DNA from: Microvirga zambiensis WSM3693
GTDB lineage: Bacteria; Pseudomonadota; Alphaproteobacteria; Rhizobiales; Beijerinckiaceae
Reading direction: 5' to 3'
Assembly (NCBI RefSeq): GCF_016735695.1
Contig: NZ_JAERQD010000011.1
Location: 82,333-146,332 of the forward strand
Length of the DNA stretch: 64,000 nt
Shown piece after piece: positions 1-9,298 of this stretch. The notes beneath the pieces were generated by a model. That model made no database searches. It saw only the letters and a program-made list of their open reading frames with translations, and was not told the origin of the DNA. The first letter of the stretch is position 1. Each line of letters begins with the position of its first letter. Both the position numbers and the translations under genes were made by a program.

Positions 1-193
1 CCCCGGGACGGGCCTGAATTCGGCACATCCTGACCCAAACGTCGAGGGTGGGTGACACCTCGCTTCCTATCCTGTTGGCGTATCGTCCTACTCTAGCAGA
101 TGCCAGCCCTTACCATCGGGAACTTCCACTCACCCTCGTGCATAGAAGCTTAGCGGTCCAGAAGAGCCAGGTGCGACATAAGAGGAAACGCCG

Positions 194-1453
194 ATGCCCC
201 AGATGCCTGCCTCTGCCCCTCTCTCCCGCCGCACCATGGCCTATGTCTTGGCTGGCGGGCGCGGTAGCCGTCTCCTCGAATTGACCGACAAACGCGTCAA
301 GCCGGCGGTGTATTTCGGGGCGAAGTCGCGCATCATCGACTTTGCCCTTTCAAACGCGCTGAACTCCGGCATCCGCCACATTGCCGTGGCGACCCAGTAC
401 AAGGCCCACAGCCTTATCCGGCACCTCCAGGCCGGCTGGAACTTCTTCCGGCCCGAGCGCAACGAGAGCTTCGACATCCTGCCGGCGAGCCAGCGCGTCT
501 CCGAGACGATGTGGTACGAGGGTACAGCCGATGCGGTCTACCAGAACGTCGACATCATCGAGAGCTATCACCCCGAGTTCGTGGTCATCCTCGCGGGTGA
601 TCATATCTACAAAATGGACTACGAAGTCATGCTCCAGCAGCATGTGACCGAGGGAGCCGACGTCACCGTCGGCTGCATCGAGGTGCCGCGTCTGGAGGCG
701 ACTGGTTTCGGCGTGATGGCAGTGGACACGCAGGACCGCATAATTTCCTTCCTGGAAAAGCCGAAGGACCCGCCCGGCATGCCGGACAACCCGGAGATGG
801 CCCTGGCCAGCATGGGAATCTATGTCTTCTCGACCCGTGTCCTCGCCGACCAGCTCCGACGGGACGCGTCCCAAGCGGGCTCTAGCCGGGACTTCGGCAA
901 GGACATCATCCCGTATCTAGTCATGCATGGCAAAGCGGTGGCACACCGTTTCACGACCTCCTGCGTGCGCTCTTCCGGCGAAGGGGAGGCTTACTGGCGC
1001 GATGTTGGAACGCTCGATGCCTATTGGGCTGCGAATATCGACCTGACGCAGTCAAAGCCACCCCTCGACCTGTATGATGAGGAGTGGCCGATCTGGACCA
1101 ACGCCGCGATCACACCGCCGGCGAAGGTGACCCATGACGGCCAAAGAGCGGAGGTGACGGACTCCCTGCTGTCCGGCGGCTGCATCGTATCAGGCGCCGT
1201 CTTGCGGCGCTCGATGTTGTTCACGCGCACCCGTGTTTGCGCCGGCGCTCATCTGTAGGAGGCGGTCGTGTTGCCTGACGTCGAGATCGGCCGATCGGCC
1301 CGGCTGACGAAAGTCATTGTCGACCGCGGCGTGCGGATCCCGGAGGGTCTGGTTGCCGGAGAAGATCCGGATCTTGACGCGCGGCGCTTCCGGCGCACCG
1401 ACAGCGGTATCTGCCTGATCACGCAGCCGATGGCTGACCGGCTTGAAGCATGA
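194..1453 (+). pseudogene. glgC: glucose-1-phosphate adenylyltransferase, interrupted by an in-frame TAG
   Basis: GlgC makes ADP-glucose from glucose-1-phosphate and ATP, the first committed step of bacterial glycogen synthesis in the cytoplasm. The N-terminal nucleotidyltransferase part is clear: AGGRGSRL near residue 17, then [11 protein letters not shown] and the [11 protein letters not shown] core. The reading frame stops at TAG 1256-1258 after 354 residues. The same frame resumes at once with the expected C-terminus ([10 protein letters not shown], then [16 protein letters not shown] and [10 protein letters not shown] sequence) up to 1453. One base change, for example GAG to TAG, explains it, since no frame change is needed. 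The product would lose about 65 residues of the C-terminal beta-helix. An AGAGGAAA ribosome site precedes ATG 194. No other glycogen gene is nearby. Either a recent nonsense mutation or a sequencing error. Confidence 0.9.
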
Positions 1454-2131
1454 ACCCTCGGCGGATTCGCCGGTCGTTGTCCGGCCCATTACTGTTCGGC
1501 TGAGAGGCTTGTTCGAGCGACAGAGTGACGAGCTCCATCGCTGTGGCTCGGGCTCAACAAATCGACAATATCTCCAACGATGCCTCAAGCGCTGGCGTGA
1601 TTGGTCATGTCTGCAGTGCTCTACCCCATTCTGTCAAAGGATCGGTGGGATATCGATCGAGGCGCTGCTACAACCGAAGTCGCCGTGATCGCCTACGTTT
1701 TCTTACGTGAGATACCCGGCATCCAAAACCTCCGAAAATTCGTCCCGCCGTGTCAACTTATGCGAGCATCAGTCCGACTGATGTGGACGGTCGGACGCAA
1801 GGATGCACATGACGTACCAGCGATCCGCACTTCAGATCATCTTCAGAAAGACAAATCGACTACAGCAAGGCTATTCCGGTTGTAAAGTGCTTAAAATTGA
1901 GGCTCAACTTGCCGATATTAGAAGCTGTTGCGAGCAATCCTTTTCCGCGGGATGGCCGTTACTAGCGTGAACTCAGGCCGTTACCATTTCGAGGGCGTCA
2001 TGGCGTCGGTGTTCAATGAACTCGTCCCCTTGTTAGGGGTCATTTCCATCTTCATCGCTATCTGCTCCCTGGAGGGAGCGTCTTAATTCGAGCCGAAGGC
2101 AAGGTCAGCCACCCGCAAATTGTGAACTGTT
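1454..2131. other. intergenic stretch, no recognisable gene
   Basis: About 680 bases between the glgC remnant and the next plausible gene. Short open frames occur on both strands, but none reads like a protein I recognise. The only candidate is a very small membrane peptide at 2000-2086, listed separately. Confidence 0.5.
2000..2086 (+). CDS. possible 28-residue single-span membrane peptide
   Basis: ATG 2000 is preceded by GAGGG with a five-base gap. The frame encodes a 28-residue peptide whose middle (LLGVISIFIAI) is hydrophobic enough for one membrane span, ending at TAA 2084. Nothing else supports it. A chance open frame of this length is quite possible, so this is a candidate only. Confidence 0.25.
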   Translation: MASVFNELVPLLGVISIFIAICSLEGAS

Positions 2132-2431
2132 GTGGAATTCGGCAACTCGGAGGAGCAAGGTGTGGCGGCTCGAGAATCGTACAACGTCTGTCCGGGCGAG
2201 GAAACGTCATTATCCTGTATGGATTTGCCGAACGATGAACTCCCACGGCAAGGGCTGATTGATGCGCTAGTCGACCTCGACCTGGAATTTGACCGGGAGC
2301 GGGAGGTGCTTAGCCGAAGCTCGCTCGGTGCTGCGCTGAAAGCCCGACTGCTTACAAAGCTTAGGGACCAGTACTGCATCACGCGGCAGCCCTACATGCA
2401 GCAACTCGCCGCACTATCAGAACTCGCCTGA
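2132..2431 (+). CDS. hypothetical small protein
   Basis: A 99-residue frame opening with GTG; an internal ATG at 2219 would give about 70 residues. I do not recognise the family. The C-terminal two thirds read like a real soluble helical protein: acidic and leucine-rich (LIDALVDLDLEFDRERE), then a basic segment (LKARLLTKLRDQY). The opposite-strand frame over the same stretch is serine/arginine-rich and looks like a shadow. It stands alone, and the start is uncertain because neither candidate has a good ribosome site. Confidence 0.45.
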   Translation: MEFGNSEEQGVAARESYNVCPGEETSLSCMDLPNDELPRQGLIDALVDLDLEFDREREVLSRSSLGAALKARLLTKLRDQYCITRQPYMQQLAALSELA

Positions 2432-2827
2432 AACCAGCTTGGAGCTCTAAACCCCTCCGTCCGGAGGTTCGCAGAGACGACAGCGGACGTTGCTCAAGAT
2501 GCGCCGGAGCCAACAAACGGAGCGACTGAACACCAGGAACCACCACGCCAAGCTCGACCCGCTCTCCGGAAAACCAGGCGCCGACACATTGTGCGCACTC
2601 CGGGCATTCAGAGGTCTAGTTGCATCCAAAACCGGAGTGCCCATGCGCGCGCTGCAGGCGAGGGCGGTTCGTTTTAGCGAACCTTTTGTCGAGGCTCTCA
2701 AATACATGGCAAAGCCTTTTGAAACAAAAACTTATCACGTAGATTCAATTCGCAGATCCGCTATATTGACAAATAGTTCTATATATCGGAGTATACGTTT
2801 CGTTTGAAGAACGCTTGGGCGGGAACT
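2432..2827. other. intergenic stretch with a possible promoter
   Basis: About 400 bases with no convincing gene. The last 70 bases are AT-rich and contain TTGACA at 2766-2771, followed by TATA-like hexamers (TATATC at 2782, TATACG at 2792). Neither spacing is ideal (10 and 20 bases), so a promoter for the small gene at 2828 and the regulator at 3007 is plausible but not certain. Confidence 0.3.
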
Positions 2828-2992
2828 ATGGCAGCGACGGCCGAGATAATAGATCTGAATGAGGTCAGACGCCGACGTCAGGAAGCCATGGCTCCGGTTG
2901 AGACAGCGCTGGCCGTTGCGCCGGGAACCTGGGTCACAGTATGGTATTTCGTACCGTTTTGGGTAGGTAATATTTGGGCTGTGAATCGATAA
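2828..2992 (+). CDS. small hypothetical protein ahead of the XRE-cupin gene
   Basis: A 54-residue protein from ATG 2828; a TTG eight codons upstream is also possible. The N-terminal half is charged (DLNEVRRRRQEA). The C-terminal half is tryptophan-rich and hydrophobic (WVTVWYFVPFWVGNIW), so it could lie on or in the membrane. It ends 14 bases before the GTG of the regulator at 3007 and so is probably co-transcribed with it. I do not recognise the family. Confidence 0.45.
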   Translation: MAATAEIIDLNEVRRRRQEAMAPVETALAVAPGTWVTVWYFVPFWVGNIWAVNR

Positions 2993-3006
2993 GGTGAGGT
3001 GTTGCC

Positions 3007-3642
3007 GTGGGAGATGTGACCAAAGACCATCTCGGCGGCATAATTCACGAGACCAGTGGCGATCTGGAGAATGAGGCTCACGAGCTTACCGAGATCGTCA
3101 GCAGCAATCTGAAACGAGTGCGCCGATCACGCGGTTACTCTCTGGAGCGTCTTGCAAATCTGTCAGGTGTTAGCCGCGCCATGCTGAGCCAGATTGAACT
3201 GGGGCGAAGCGTTCCAACAATTTCTTTGTTGTGGAAGGTAGCACGGGCGCTTGACGTCCCATTTGCCGCGTTAACGAGCCCAGGTACCGGCAGTGGCACC
3301 GTCGTCATGCGCTCAACGAATGCCAAGATCCTTACCTCCGCCGACCGGAGCTTTACCTCAAGGGCCTTGTTTCCCTTCGAATCGGAGCGGCGTGTCGAGT
3401 TCTACAAGTTGACGCTCGCCGCGCGGTCACAAGAAAACGCGGTTGCCCATGCACCGGGCACGCTTGAGAATATCGCCGTTGTCGTCGGCGACGTGGAGAT
3501 CGAGCTGAACGGTTCCGTTTACAATCTCCACGCGGATGACTCGATCGTCTTCCAAGCCGATGTCCCGCACATTTACCGTAATCCGGGACATGTTATGGCG
3601 ATCATGTATCTGGTGATGTCATATGTCGAGCCGATTGGGTAG
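3007..3642 (+). CDS. XRE-family transcriptional regulator with C-terminal cupin domain
   Basis: A 211-residue cytoplasmic regulator. Residues about 30-85 form a helix-turn-helix of the XRE type (RRSRGYSLERLANLSGVSR, then LSQIELGRSVPTISLLWKVA). Residues about 130-205 form a cupin beta-barrel, recognisable from the H-x-PGTLE segment and the late glycine/proline turns (ADVPHIYRNPG). In this family the cupin usually senses a small ligand and the HTH binds operators near metabolic genes. The target here is unknown: the catabolic block at 6.6-13.4 kb is a candidate, but two genes on the other strand lie between. GTG start, with GAGGTG a few bases upstream. Confidence 0.85.
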   Translation: MGDVTKDHLGGIIHETSGDLENEAHELTEIVSSNLKRVRRSRGYSLERLANLSGVSRAMLSQIELGRSVPTISLLWKVARALDVPFAALTSPGTGSGTVVMRSTNAKILTSADRSFTSRALFPFESERRVEFYKLTLAARSQENAVAHAPGTLENIAVVVGDVEIELNGSVYNLHADDSIVFQADVPHIYRNPGHVMAIMYLVMSYVEPIG

Positions 3643-3723
3643 TTCGATCCGCGCGTTGCTGATCTCAGGCAAACGGCGCCGCATCTGGTAGGCAGCGGCA
3701 CCGCCGTCAGAGGGACTGCGAGC

Positions 3724-4146
3724 TCAGGCGCTCTTCTTCATGGGCTTGGTCTGCGAGCCCATGGCCGAGCTCATGCCAATCAGCATCATGCCGCCGCACA
3801 TCATCATGCAGGGCATGCCCATCTCCATCATTTTCATCATGTTCTCGCAGCACATCTTGAACATGTCGGCGGACATGCCTTCCATCGGCATCATGGTGCA
3901 GGTCATGGAACCGTCGGCGGCCATTTCGCAGGACATGCGGCACATCATGCCGGGCATCATCCCGCCCATCGGCATCTGAGGCATCATGTTCATCTGAGGC
4001 ATCATACCGGGCATCATGCCCCCCATCATGGGCATCATCCCACCCATGGGCATCTGAGGCATCATCCCCGGCATCATTCCGCCCATCATAGGCATCATGC
4101 CTGGCATCATATTGCCCATCATGGGCATCGCGGCTGAGCTGGTCAT
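3724..4146 (-). CDS. methionine- and cysteine-rich repeat protein, possible copper binder
   Basis: A 140-residue protein in which I count 56 methionines (40%) and 7 cysteines. Residues about 8-68 are low-complexity MMPGMM / MMGGMM / PQMPMGG motifs, with a 16-residue unit (MMPMMGGMMPGMMPQM) occurring twice. The C-terminal half has spaced Cys (MCRMSCEM, TCT, MCCEN, MPCMMMC) and ends in a basic tail. There is no signal peptide, so it should be cytoplasmic unless exported unconventionally. Clustered Met and Cys suggest soft-metal binding, Cu(I) or Ag(I), or a redox buffer; this is inference. No copper pump or sensor is adjacent. The opposite-strand frame is also open but is isoleucine/methionine-rich noise. 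Confidence 0.6.
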   Translation of the reverse strand: MTSSAAMPMMGNMMPGMMPMMGGMMPGMMPQMPMGGMMPMMGGMMPGMMPQMNMMPQMPMGGMMPGMMCRMSCEMAADGSMTCTMMPMEGMSADMFKMCCENMMKMMEMGMPCMMMCGGMMLIGMSSAMGSQTKPMKKSA

Positions 4147-4417
4147 CTGTGTCTCTCATCTGCTCGTCAGAAATTCGCCAGCGTTTCCGCTGCGTTGAAC
4201 AGGAAGATGAACCCTGTGATGCTCGACAGCAACGGATCTCGCAGCTGGGGTCGCCGCTTTCGTCCAATTTATTGGAGGCTCGGGCAGTCGATCAGACAAA
4301 CCGGCGCTTTATTGGATCCGCCGCAACTTTAGTGGACAATCCTCGCGGGACGTCGTTCAACGAGGCAAGCCTGGGCATATCCTCACCTTTTGAAATCCAT
4401 GTGAGATATCCTCAGAG

Positions 4418-5224
4418 TCAGGCGGCCGTTGGCGGGTTCCGTGACGGTGCCGGCTGGAGATGCGTATGCACTTCCGGGGCAGTTCCGCCTTCTCTTGCCC
4501 CAAGCACCATCTCGGTGGCCCAGTTGAGCAGCAGGGAGGTATAGGCCTGCTGTGACTTCTCTTCGGAGAGGGCATGATCGGCGCCCTCGATGACCCGGTA
4601 GGTTAGCGAGCGAGCACCCTTGAGCGCGGCCAGATAGTTCTCAATGACCGGGTGCGGGATGATGTCGTCGTGCTCCGACTCCACTACCAACACGTCACCC
4701 CTGAACGCCGCACAGGCGGACAAGGCCCTGTTCTGGTCAGGCTCCACTCGCCCGCGGCGGTAATCGGCCAAGCCGTATTTCTTCAACTGTTGCTTCGGCA
4801 GCGACCAGTCCTCGTCCCGGTAAAGCGCCGGAACGCGCAGCCCGAGCCAGCGCACAGGGCGCCGTGAACTGAGGATTGCCGCCAAATAGCCGCCATAGCT
4901 GCTGCCCACCACTGCAATAGCCATCTTGTCGACGGCTCGGTAGCCGGCGAGAGTATCGTAGGCCGCCAGCGCATCCCGCAGGTTGTCTTCGCGGGTCACC
5001 GTCTCTTTCTGCACTTCGGTTTCCGCGTGCCCCCGCAGATCAACCGTCAGACACACACAGCCCAAGGCGGCGATCTCACGAGCTCGGGCCAGATACTGCT
5101 CCTGGCTCCCACCCCAACCATGGAGAAACAGTACGCCTGGGATGACTGTCGTGGGGGTGAGCAGGGTGCCGTAAATCCGCTGATCATCGACGAGAATGTC
5201 GATCCGCTTATCGTGTGTCGTCAT
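4418..5224 (-). CDS. alpha/beta hydrolase
   Basis: A 268-residue cytoplasmic serine hydrolase of the alpha/beta fold. The oxyanion strand motif FLHGWGGS follows the first beta strands; the nucleophile elbow is GSSYGG near residue 107 (G-x-S-x-G); a late acid (SEHDD) and the histidine in GADHAL complete the expected triad. The substrate cannot be told. It overlaps the end of the upstream DUF3182 gene by 17 bases on the same strand, so the two form an operon and are probably translationally coupled. The last 15 residues are proline-rich and may be non-structural. Confidence 0.85.
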   Translation of the reverse strand: MTTHDKRIDILVDDQRIYGTLLTPTTVIPGVLFLHGWGGSQEQYLARAREIAALGCVCLTVDLRGHAETEVQKETVTREDNLRDALAAYDTLAGYRAVDKMAIAVVGSSYGGYLAAILSSRRPVRWLGLRVPALYRDEDWSLPKQQLKKYGLADYRRGRVEPDQNRALSACAAFRGDVLVVESEHDDIIPHPVIENYLAALKGARSLTYRVIEGADHALSEEKSQQAYTSLLLNWATEMVLGAREGGTAPEVHTHLQPAPSRNPPTAA

Positions 5225-6458
5225 CGACTTGAACCACCACGTACTTGGTCAACAATCCGACATGCTCATCCAGCCCGCGAAAGTACACCGTCGCATGGGG
5301 TGGCGGACCCTGACTCTCACCATAAACCTCGAAGGTGGATGCGTGCACCACCTGCAAAGCGGGATAAGCCCGGAAGGCTTCAAGGGCGGCTATCTCAGCG
5401 CCCGTTGCGCCTCCGATGCGCCAGGATTGCTCCAGTACACCCGAGCGCCACTGACTGTGAGCGTTGACTCCCTGAGCGACATCATAGTTGCGCCGCGAGG
5501 CAAACAGCCCCGGGAAGACGCTTGTGGCGGCATCGTAAATCCGGGCCTGCTCCACAGCAATCCGGATGCGGTCGGATAGAGGCAACAGGGCGAGAGCATC
5601 GAAATCGCCGCGCACGACCACGAGGTCAGATCCGCCATAGACTTCCTCGCCTGCATTGTCCGTCGTCAAGCGCTGGCTGCCGTAATATGTGGCAGTGAGA
5701 TCTGCCACCCGCACTTGACCGACGCTGTAGGTGGTCACGGCTGTGAGGTTCTCCTCCAATACCAGGCCAAAATGGGCGAGTTCGTTTGAATCAATGGTGA
5801 CAAGGGCCTCCGAAAGCTCCGCCCGGTTCCGGATTATTCTTTGCCCACGTCCGGCTGTTGCGGTGACTGGCTTGAGACGAACTGGCCCTTGTTCCAGAAG
5901 ACGTTCACCCGCGGCATAGGCTTGGTCTGCCGTAAAGACGGAAAACCCTTCAAGCACAGCACTTTGTACTTGCTGGGGAAACGTGTCAGACCAACCCTCG
6001 GGAGCAAAGGCACCCTGCTCGATGAGTGGGTGAGTGATCGCTTTGGTGGCTACGAGGGGATGAGGCACAACCCCGCCGAAGAGATCGTGCTCCCCTGTAA
6101 TCCCAAGCTCAGCTGCCTGCTCCAGGCCGACCAGCGTATTACTCGGGACAAAATAGACCCTGCCGGGATGCTGAAAAGAGCGGTCATATTCGCCCTTATG
6201 ACTGAATCCCAGCACGCCAGCCAATTGCTTGGCAATGGCCGTCCGAGTGATCCGCTCATGCAGGTCTGCAAACCCGCCTGTTTGCGGCGCGTATTCGACG
6301 ACGACATCGTGTACCAAGCTTTGCCCCCAGGAAGGTTGACCAGCGTATTGGTCCGGCAGTGCCACTGGCAGAACCAAGCACTTGGTTGGCTCGGAGTTCC
6401 TGCCTGGGGACAACGGGGTTAAGGCAAAAGGGGCTTCTGGCCGCAATCTTCCCCGCAT
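5208..6458 (-). CDS. DUF3182 family protein (ATP-grasp-like)
   Basis: About 416 residues from ATG 6458; the frame is open to a TTG at 6497 and the true start could be later. The sequence matches my memory of DUF3182 proteins: an HERITRTAIAKQLA segment, GRVYFVPSNTL, HDLFGGVVPHPLVATKAITH, and the central RLKPVTATAGRGQ strand that resembles the nucleotide-binding region of ATP-grasp ligases. No substrate is established for the family. It lies directly upstream of, and overlaps, the alpha/beta hydrolase at 4418-5224, which suggests one pathway. It is divergent from the monooxygenase gene, leaving about 190 bases for both promoters. Confidence 0.7.
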   Translation of the reverse strand: MRGRLRPEAPFALTPLSPGRNSEPTKCLVLPVALPDQYAGQPSWGQSLVHDVVVEYAPQTGGFADLHERITRTAIAKQLAGVLGFSHKGEYDRSFQHPGRVYFVPSNTLVGLEQAAELGITGEHDLFGGVVPHPLVATKAITHPLIEQGAFAPEGWSDTFPQQVQSAVLEGFSVFTADQAYAAGERLLEQGPVRLKPVTATAGRGQRIIRNRAELSEALVTIDSNELAHFGLVLEENLTAVTTYSVGQVRVADLTATYYGSQRLTTDNAGEEVYGGSDLVVVRGDFDALALLPLSDRIRIAVEQARIYDAATSVFPGLFASRRNYDVAQGVNAHSQWRSGVLEQSWRIGGATGAEIAALEAFRAYPALQVVHASTFEVYGESQGPPPHATVYFRGLDEHVGLLTKYVVVQVDDDTR

Positions 6459-6644
6459 CTTCCGAGTCAACTTGACTGATATACAACGGCAATCCAACTT
6501 CTGGTTGCTTTCGCGCCAGCTGTCGATCGAGCGTACTGCTGTGGCGGTCGTTTCTTATAGCGAACGTGTCCGTTGACAAGGACCCAAACTAGCGTAGGTT
6601 TCGTCCGGTTTACAAAACAGATCGCGCCGACGGAGGGTCTAAGC

Positions 6645-7958
6645 TTGGCTAGAGAGGAAATGCATCTCGCGGGCTTTCTCATTGCCGGGCCCGTTGTCCA
6701 TAGCCATAGTTTGTGGCGCAATCCAAAACATGACGTGCCGTTCCTATCGGCGCGCTACTACACGGACATCGCCCAGACGCTGGAACGAGGAAAATTCGAC
6801 CTCGTCTTCTTCGCCGATCGGCTTGGAATCGCCGACCGCTTCGGGAATGATAAAACGATCGGCATTCGGTATGGCGATCAGGACTCGACCCGGATGGATC
6901 CAGTGCCCGTCCTCAGCGCCATATCTGCGGTCACGGAACGGATCGGTTTAGGGGCCACCCGGTCTACCACCTATGACCTGCCGTACCACATCGCGCGGGA
7001 GTTCAGGACCCTCGATCACCTCTCTGGCGGACGCGCCGCTTGGAACGTCGTCACGTCGATGAACGACGGGGAGGCGATGAATTTCGGCATCGAGAGCCAT
7101 CTTGACCATGACCAGCGGTACGATCGCGCCGATGAATTCCTCGAGGTGACCTGCAAGCTTTGGGACAGCTGGGAGCCCGATGCGCTCATCTTGGACGCCG
7201 AGAAGGGCATCTATGCTGATCCTGAGAAGGTTCACTACGTCAACTACAACGGCACATACCTCAAATCTCGCGGGCCCCTCAATATCCCGGCCAGTCCGCA
7301 GGGACGACCGGTCATCATTCAGGCTGGCTCCTCCGATCGAGGGCGGACGTTCGCAGCCAAGTGGGCCGAAGTGATCTTCAACATCTCACCCAGCACGGAG
7401 CTGATGCGTCGCTTCACTCAGAGTGTTCGCGAGGATCTGGCAAAAGCCGGACGCCCTGAGACCTCATGCAAGGTTCTTCCCGCCGTGATGCCGTTCGTAG
7501 GCCATACGGAGGCGGAAGCGCGTGAGAAGCGGGACGCCCATAACAGCCTTGTCGAGCCTCTGGTGGGACTGTCGACCCTGTCGGCTCATGCCAATGTCGA
7601 TCTGTCGACGCTCGATTTGGATGCACCCGTGAGCGAACTTCGCAGTTCCGGCACGCAGGGGAACATCGCCATGGTGTCACGCGTCGCCAAAGAAGAAGGC
7701 ATGACATTAAGGGATGCCGGGCGCCGATACGGCGAGAGTGTCATGGTCCCACAGCTCTGTGGCACGCCCAAACAGATCGCTGAAGAGCTCGCCGAAACCT
7801 TCCGGTCCGGTGCATCAGACGGCTTCGTGATCTCACCGGCCTTCCTGCCGGAATCCTTCACCGAGTTCGTGGATCTGGTTGTGCCTGAACTTCAGCGCCT
7901 CCGCGTCTACCGCAAGGACTACAACGGCAGCACCCTTCGCAGCCATCTCGGAATCTAA
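6645..7958 (+). CDS. LLM-class FMN-dependent monooxygenase (NtaA/SnaA/DszA type)
   Basis: A flavin-dependent oxygenase of the bacterial-luciferase-like fold that uses FMNH2 supplied by a separate reductase. Diagnostic segments are the N-terminal HLAGFLIAGPV strand, a long SLWRNP insertion typical of the nitrilotriacetate/dibenzothiophene-sulfone group, FFADRLGIADRF, ATRSTTYDLPYHIAREF, GRAAWNVVTS and the late VIIQAGSSDRG. TTG 6645 has GGAGGG seven bases upstream and is preferred; ATG 6660 would also work. Length (437 residues) is normal. The flavin reductase at 12894 is the likely partner, and the ABC importer between them the likely substrate supplier. The substrate (an aminopolycarboxylate, sulfone or heterocycle) cannot be decided. 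Confidence 0.88.
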   Translation: MAREEMHLAGFLIAGPVVHSHSLWRNPKHDVPFLSARYYTDIAQTLERGKFDLVFFADRLGIADRFGNDKTIGIRYGDQDSTRMDPVPVLSAISAVTERIGLGATRSTTYDLPYHIAREFRTLDHLSGGRAAWNVVTSMNDGEAMNFGIESHLDHDQRYDRADEFLEVTCKLWDSWEPDALILDAEKGIYADPEKVHYVNYNGTYLKSRGPLNIPASPQGRPVIIQAGSSDRGRTFAAKWAEVIFNISPSTELMRRFTQSVREDLAKAGRPETSCKVLPAVMPFVGHTEAEAREKRDAHNSLVEPLVGLSTLSAHANVDLSTLDLDAPVSELRSSGTQGNIAMVSRVAKEEGMTLRDAGRRYGESVMVPQLCGTPKQIAEELAETFRSGASDGFVISPAFLPESFTEFVDLVVPELQRLRVYRKDYNGSTLRSHLGI

Positions 7959-8047
7959 GCTCCTGTCAGCAGGAATGCTCCCGTTACCCATGCCACGCCT
8001 CCGCCTGTGATTGGTCTCGGGCGTGCACAATCGGAAGGACGTCAACG

Positions 8048-9193
8048 ATGCTGAAACACCTGGATCCCATTAAAGCCGCTGTTTTCAGCGGACTGGTCTT
8101 TGCCATCGGCAGCATTCTGACGCCACCAGCGCATGCACAAACGACAATTCCAGTTGGCATCTGTCAGAGCACGGCCCAAGGCCCTGCGAAGTTCGCCACC
8201 GCTCTCTGGAAAGGCGCCGAACTCGTCCTTCAGTCTGCGAACGCTTCAGCGGGTGCCGACGGTATCAAGCTTGAACCGGTTCCTGTCGATATCGGGAACA
8301 ACGATCCGGCCCAGGCCAGGCTGTCCTTCAACAAGGCCTTCCAGGTCAACAAGATCCAGGCTCTGATCTGCTGGGGCACCAACGTGATGGTGCAAAACGG
8401 CTCTCTGATCGACGAAGCGGGAGTTGCGGCCTTCACGACCTCCTCCGGCGTCAATGTGGTGAAAAACTCAAAGCTGACCCAGCAGATCGAGGCCGTCACC
8501 ACACTTCAGTGCGCAGTTGCCGCAAAGCATGTCAAGGAGCGCTATCCGGAGGTCAAGACCTTCGGCATCCTCTATGTGAACTACGAATTCGGCATCGAGA
8601 TGCGTGACCAATGCGAGATCGAGTTCGGCAAAGTGGGCATCAAGCTCGTGGCTGCCGAAGGTCACCCCAATGCGCCTGCCGATCTCAGAGCACAAACCAC
8701 CAAAATTCTGGAGGCTAAGCCGGATGCCATCTACTTGGCGCCGATCGGTGGCGGCACGGTTCCCCTCGGCATACGCGCCGGTCGTGAGCTTGGATTCAAG
8801 GGCCTCTTCATCACCTACACAGCCGGCGACACACCCGATGTATACAACCTCAAGCTGGCGGAAAACAACTTCTTCTTCGTGAGTCATGACGTGCCTGAAG
8901 GGGCGCCCCAGTCGGTGCACGAGGCCACCAAATCGTACGGCGGGTACGTCGGTATGGGCTATGATTTCGCTTGGATCGTGACCTCTCTGGCCCAGCAGCT
9001 GAAACAGGAGGGCAAGGAGATCTCAGGTCGCAACCTGATCACGAAACTGCGCGAGATCCAGACGGTCAAAACCCCGGTCAATGAGTACCGCTTCCTGCCC
9101 GATGGCAATACTGTGCGTCCTCTCGCCCTGTTCAGCGTCGCTGGCGGCGGCCGCAAGCTGGAGCAGAGCCTGACTCCGAGCCAGCTTCAATAA
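8048..9193 (+). CDS. ABC transporter substrate-binding protein, branched-chain amino acid (Liv) type
   Basis: A 381-residue periplasmic type I binding protein. A signal peptide is visible: KAAVFSGLVFAIGSILTPP, with AHA cleavage near residue 30. The mature part starts TTIPVGICQS and has the Liv-family two-lobe pattern (ALICWGTNVM, TSSGVNVV, VKTFGILYVN, DAIYLAPIGGG, YDFAWIVT). It captures the importer's ligand. Given its place between a flavin monooxygenase and that enzyme's reductase, the ligand is more likely the oxygenase substrate than an amino acid (inference). A GGAAGGACG ribosome site precedes ATG 8048. A stem-loop follows at 9211-9239. Confidence 0.9.
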   Translation: MLKHLDPIKAAVFSGLVFAIGSILTPPAHAQTTIPVGICQSTAQGPAKFATALWKGAELVLQSANASAGADGIKLEPVPVDIGNNDPAQARLSFNKAFQVNKIQALICWGTNVMVQNGSLIDEAGVAAFTTSSGVNVVKNSKLTQQIEAVTTLQCAVAAKHVKERYPEVKTFGILYVNYEFGIEMRDQCEIEFGKVGIKLVAAEGHPNAPADLRAQTTKILEAKPDAIYLAPIGGGTVPLGIRAGRELGFKGLFITYTAGDTPDVYNLKLAENNFFFVSHDVPEGAPQSVHEATKSYGGYVGMGYDFAWIVTSLAQQLKQEGKEISGRNLITKLREIQTVKTPVNEYRFLPDGNTVRPLALFSVAGGGRKLEQSLTPSQLQ

Positions 9194-9210
9194 CACTGCG
9201 GACTGATGCT

Positions 9211-9239
9211 AACCGTGCCGGCGCAGGCTGGCACGGTTT
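9211..9239 (+). terminator. stem-loop after the binding-protein gene (partial terminator or mRNA stabiliser)
   Basis: AACCGTGCC and GGCACGGTT form a nine-base perfect stem around a ten-base loop, followed only by TTTC. It lies between the binding-protein gene and its permease. Such intra-operon hairpins often let the binding protein be made in excess over the membrane parts. Confidence 0.6.
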
Positions 9240-9298
9240 CATGAGGTGTTGGCCGCAGCACTGACCAATCGCCACTTGAAGTGGCCTGGACCACCGGT

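Noticed and set aside
350..874. Long minus-strand frame inside glgC
   Set aside because: Histidine/valine/aspartate-rich shadow of the clear glgC frame.
1601..1885. 94-residue plus-strand open frame
   Set aside because: No recognisable pattern and irregular composition.
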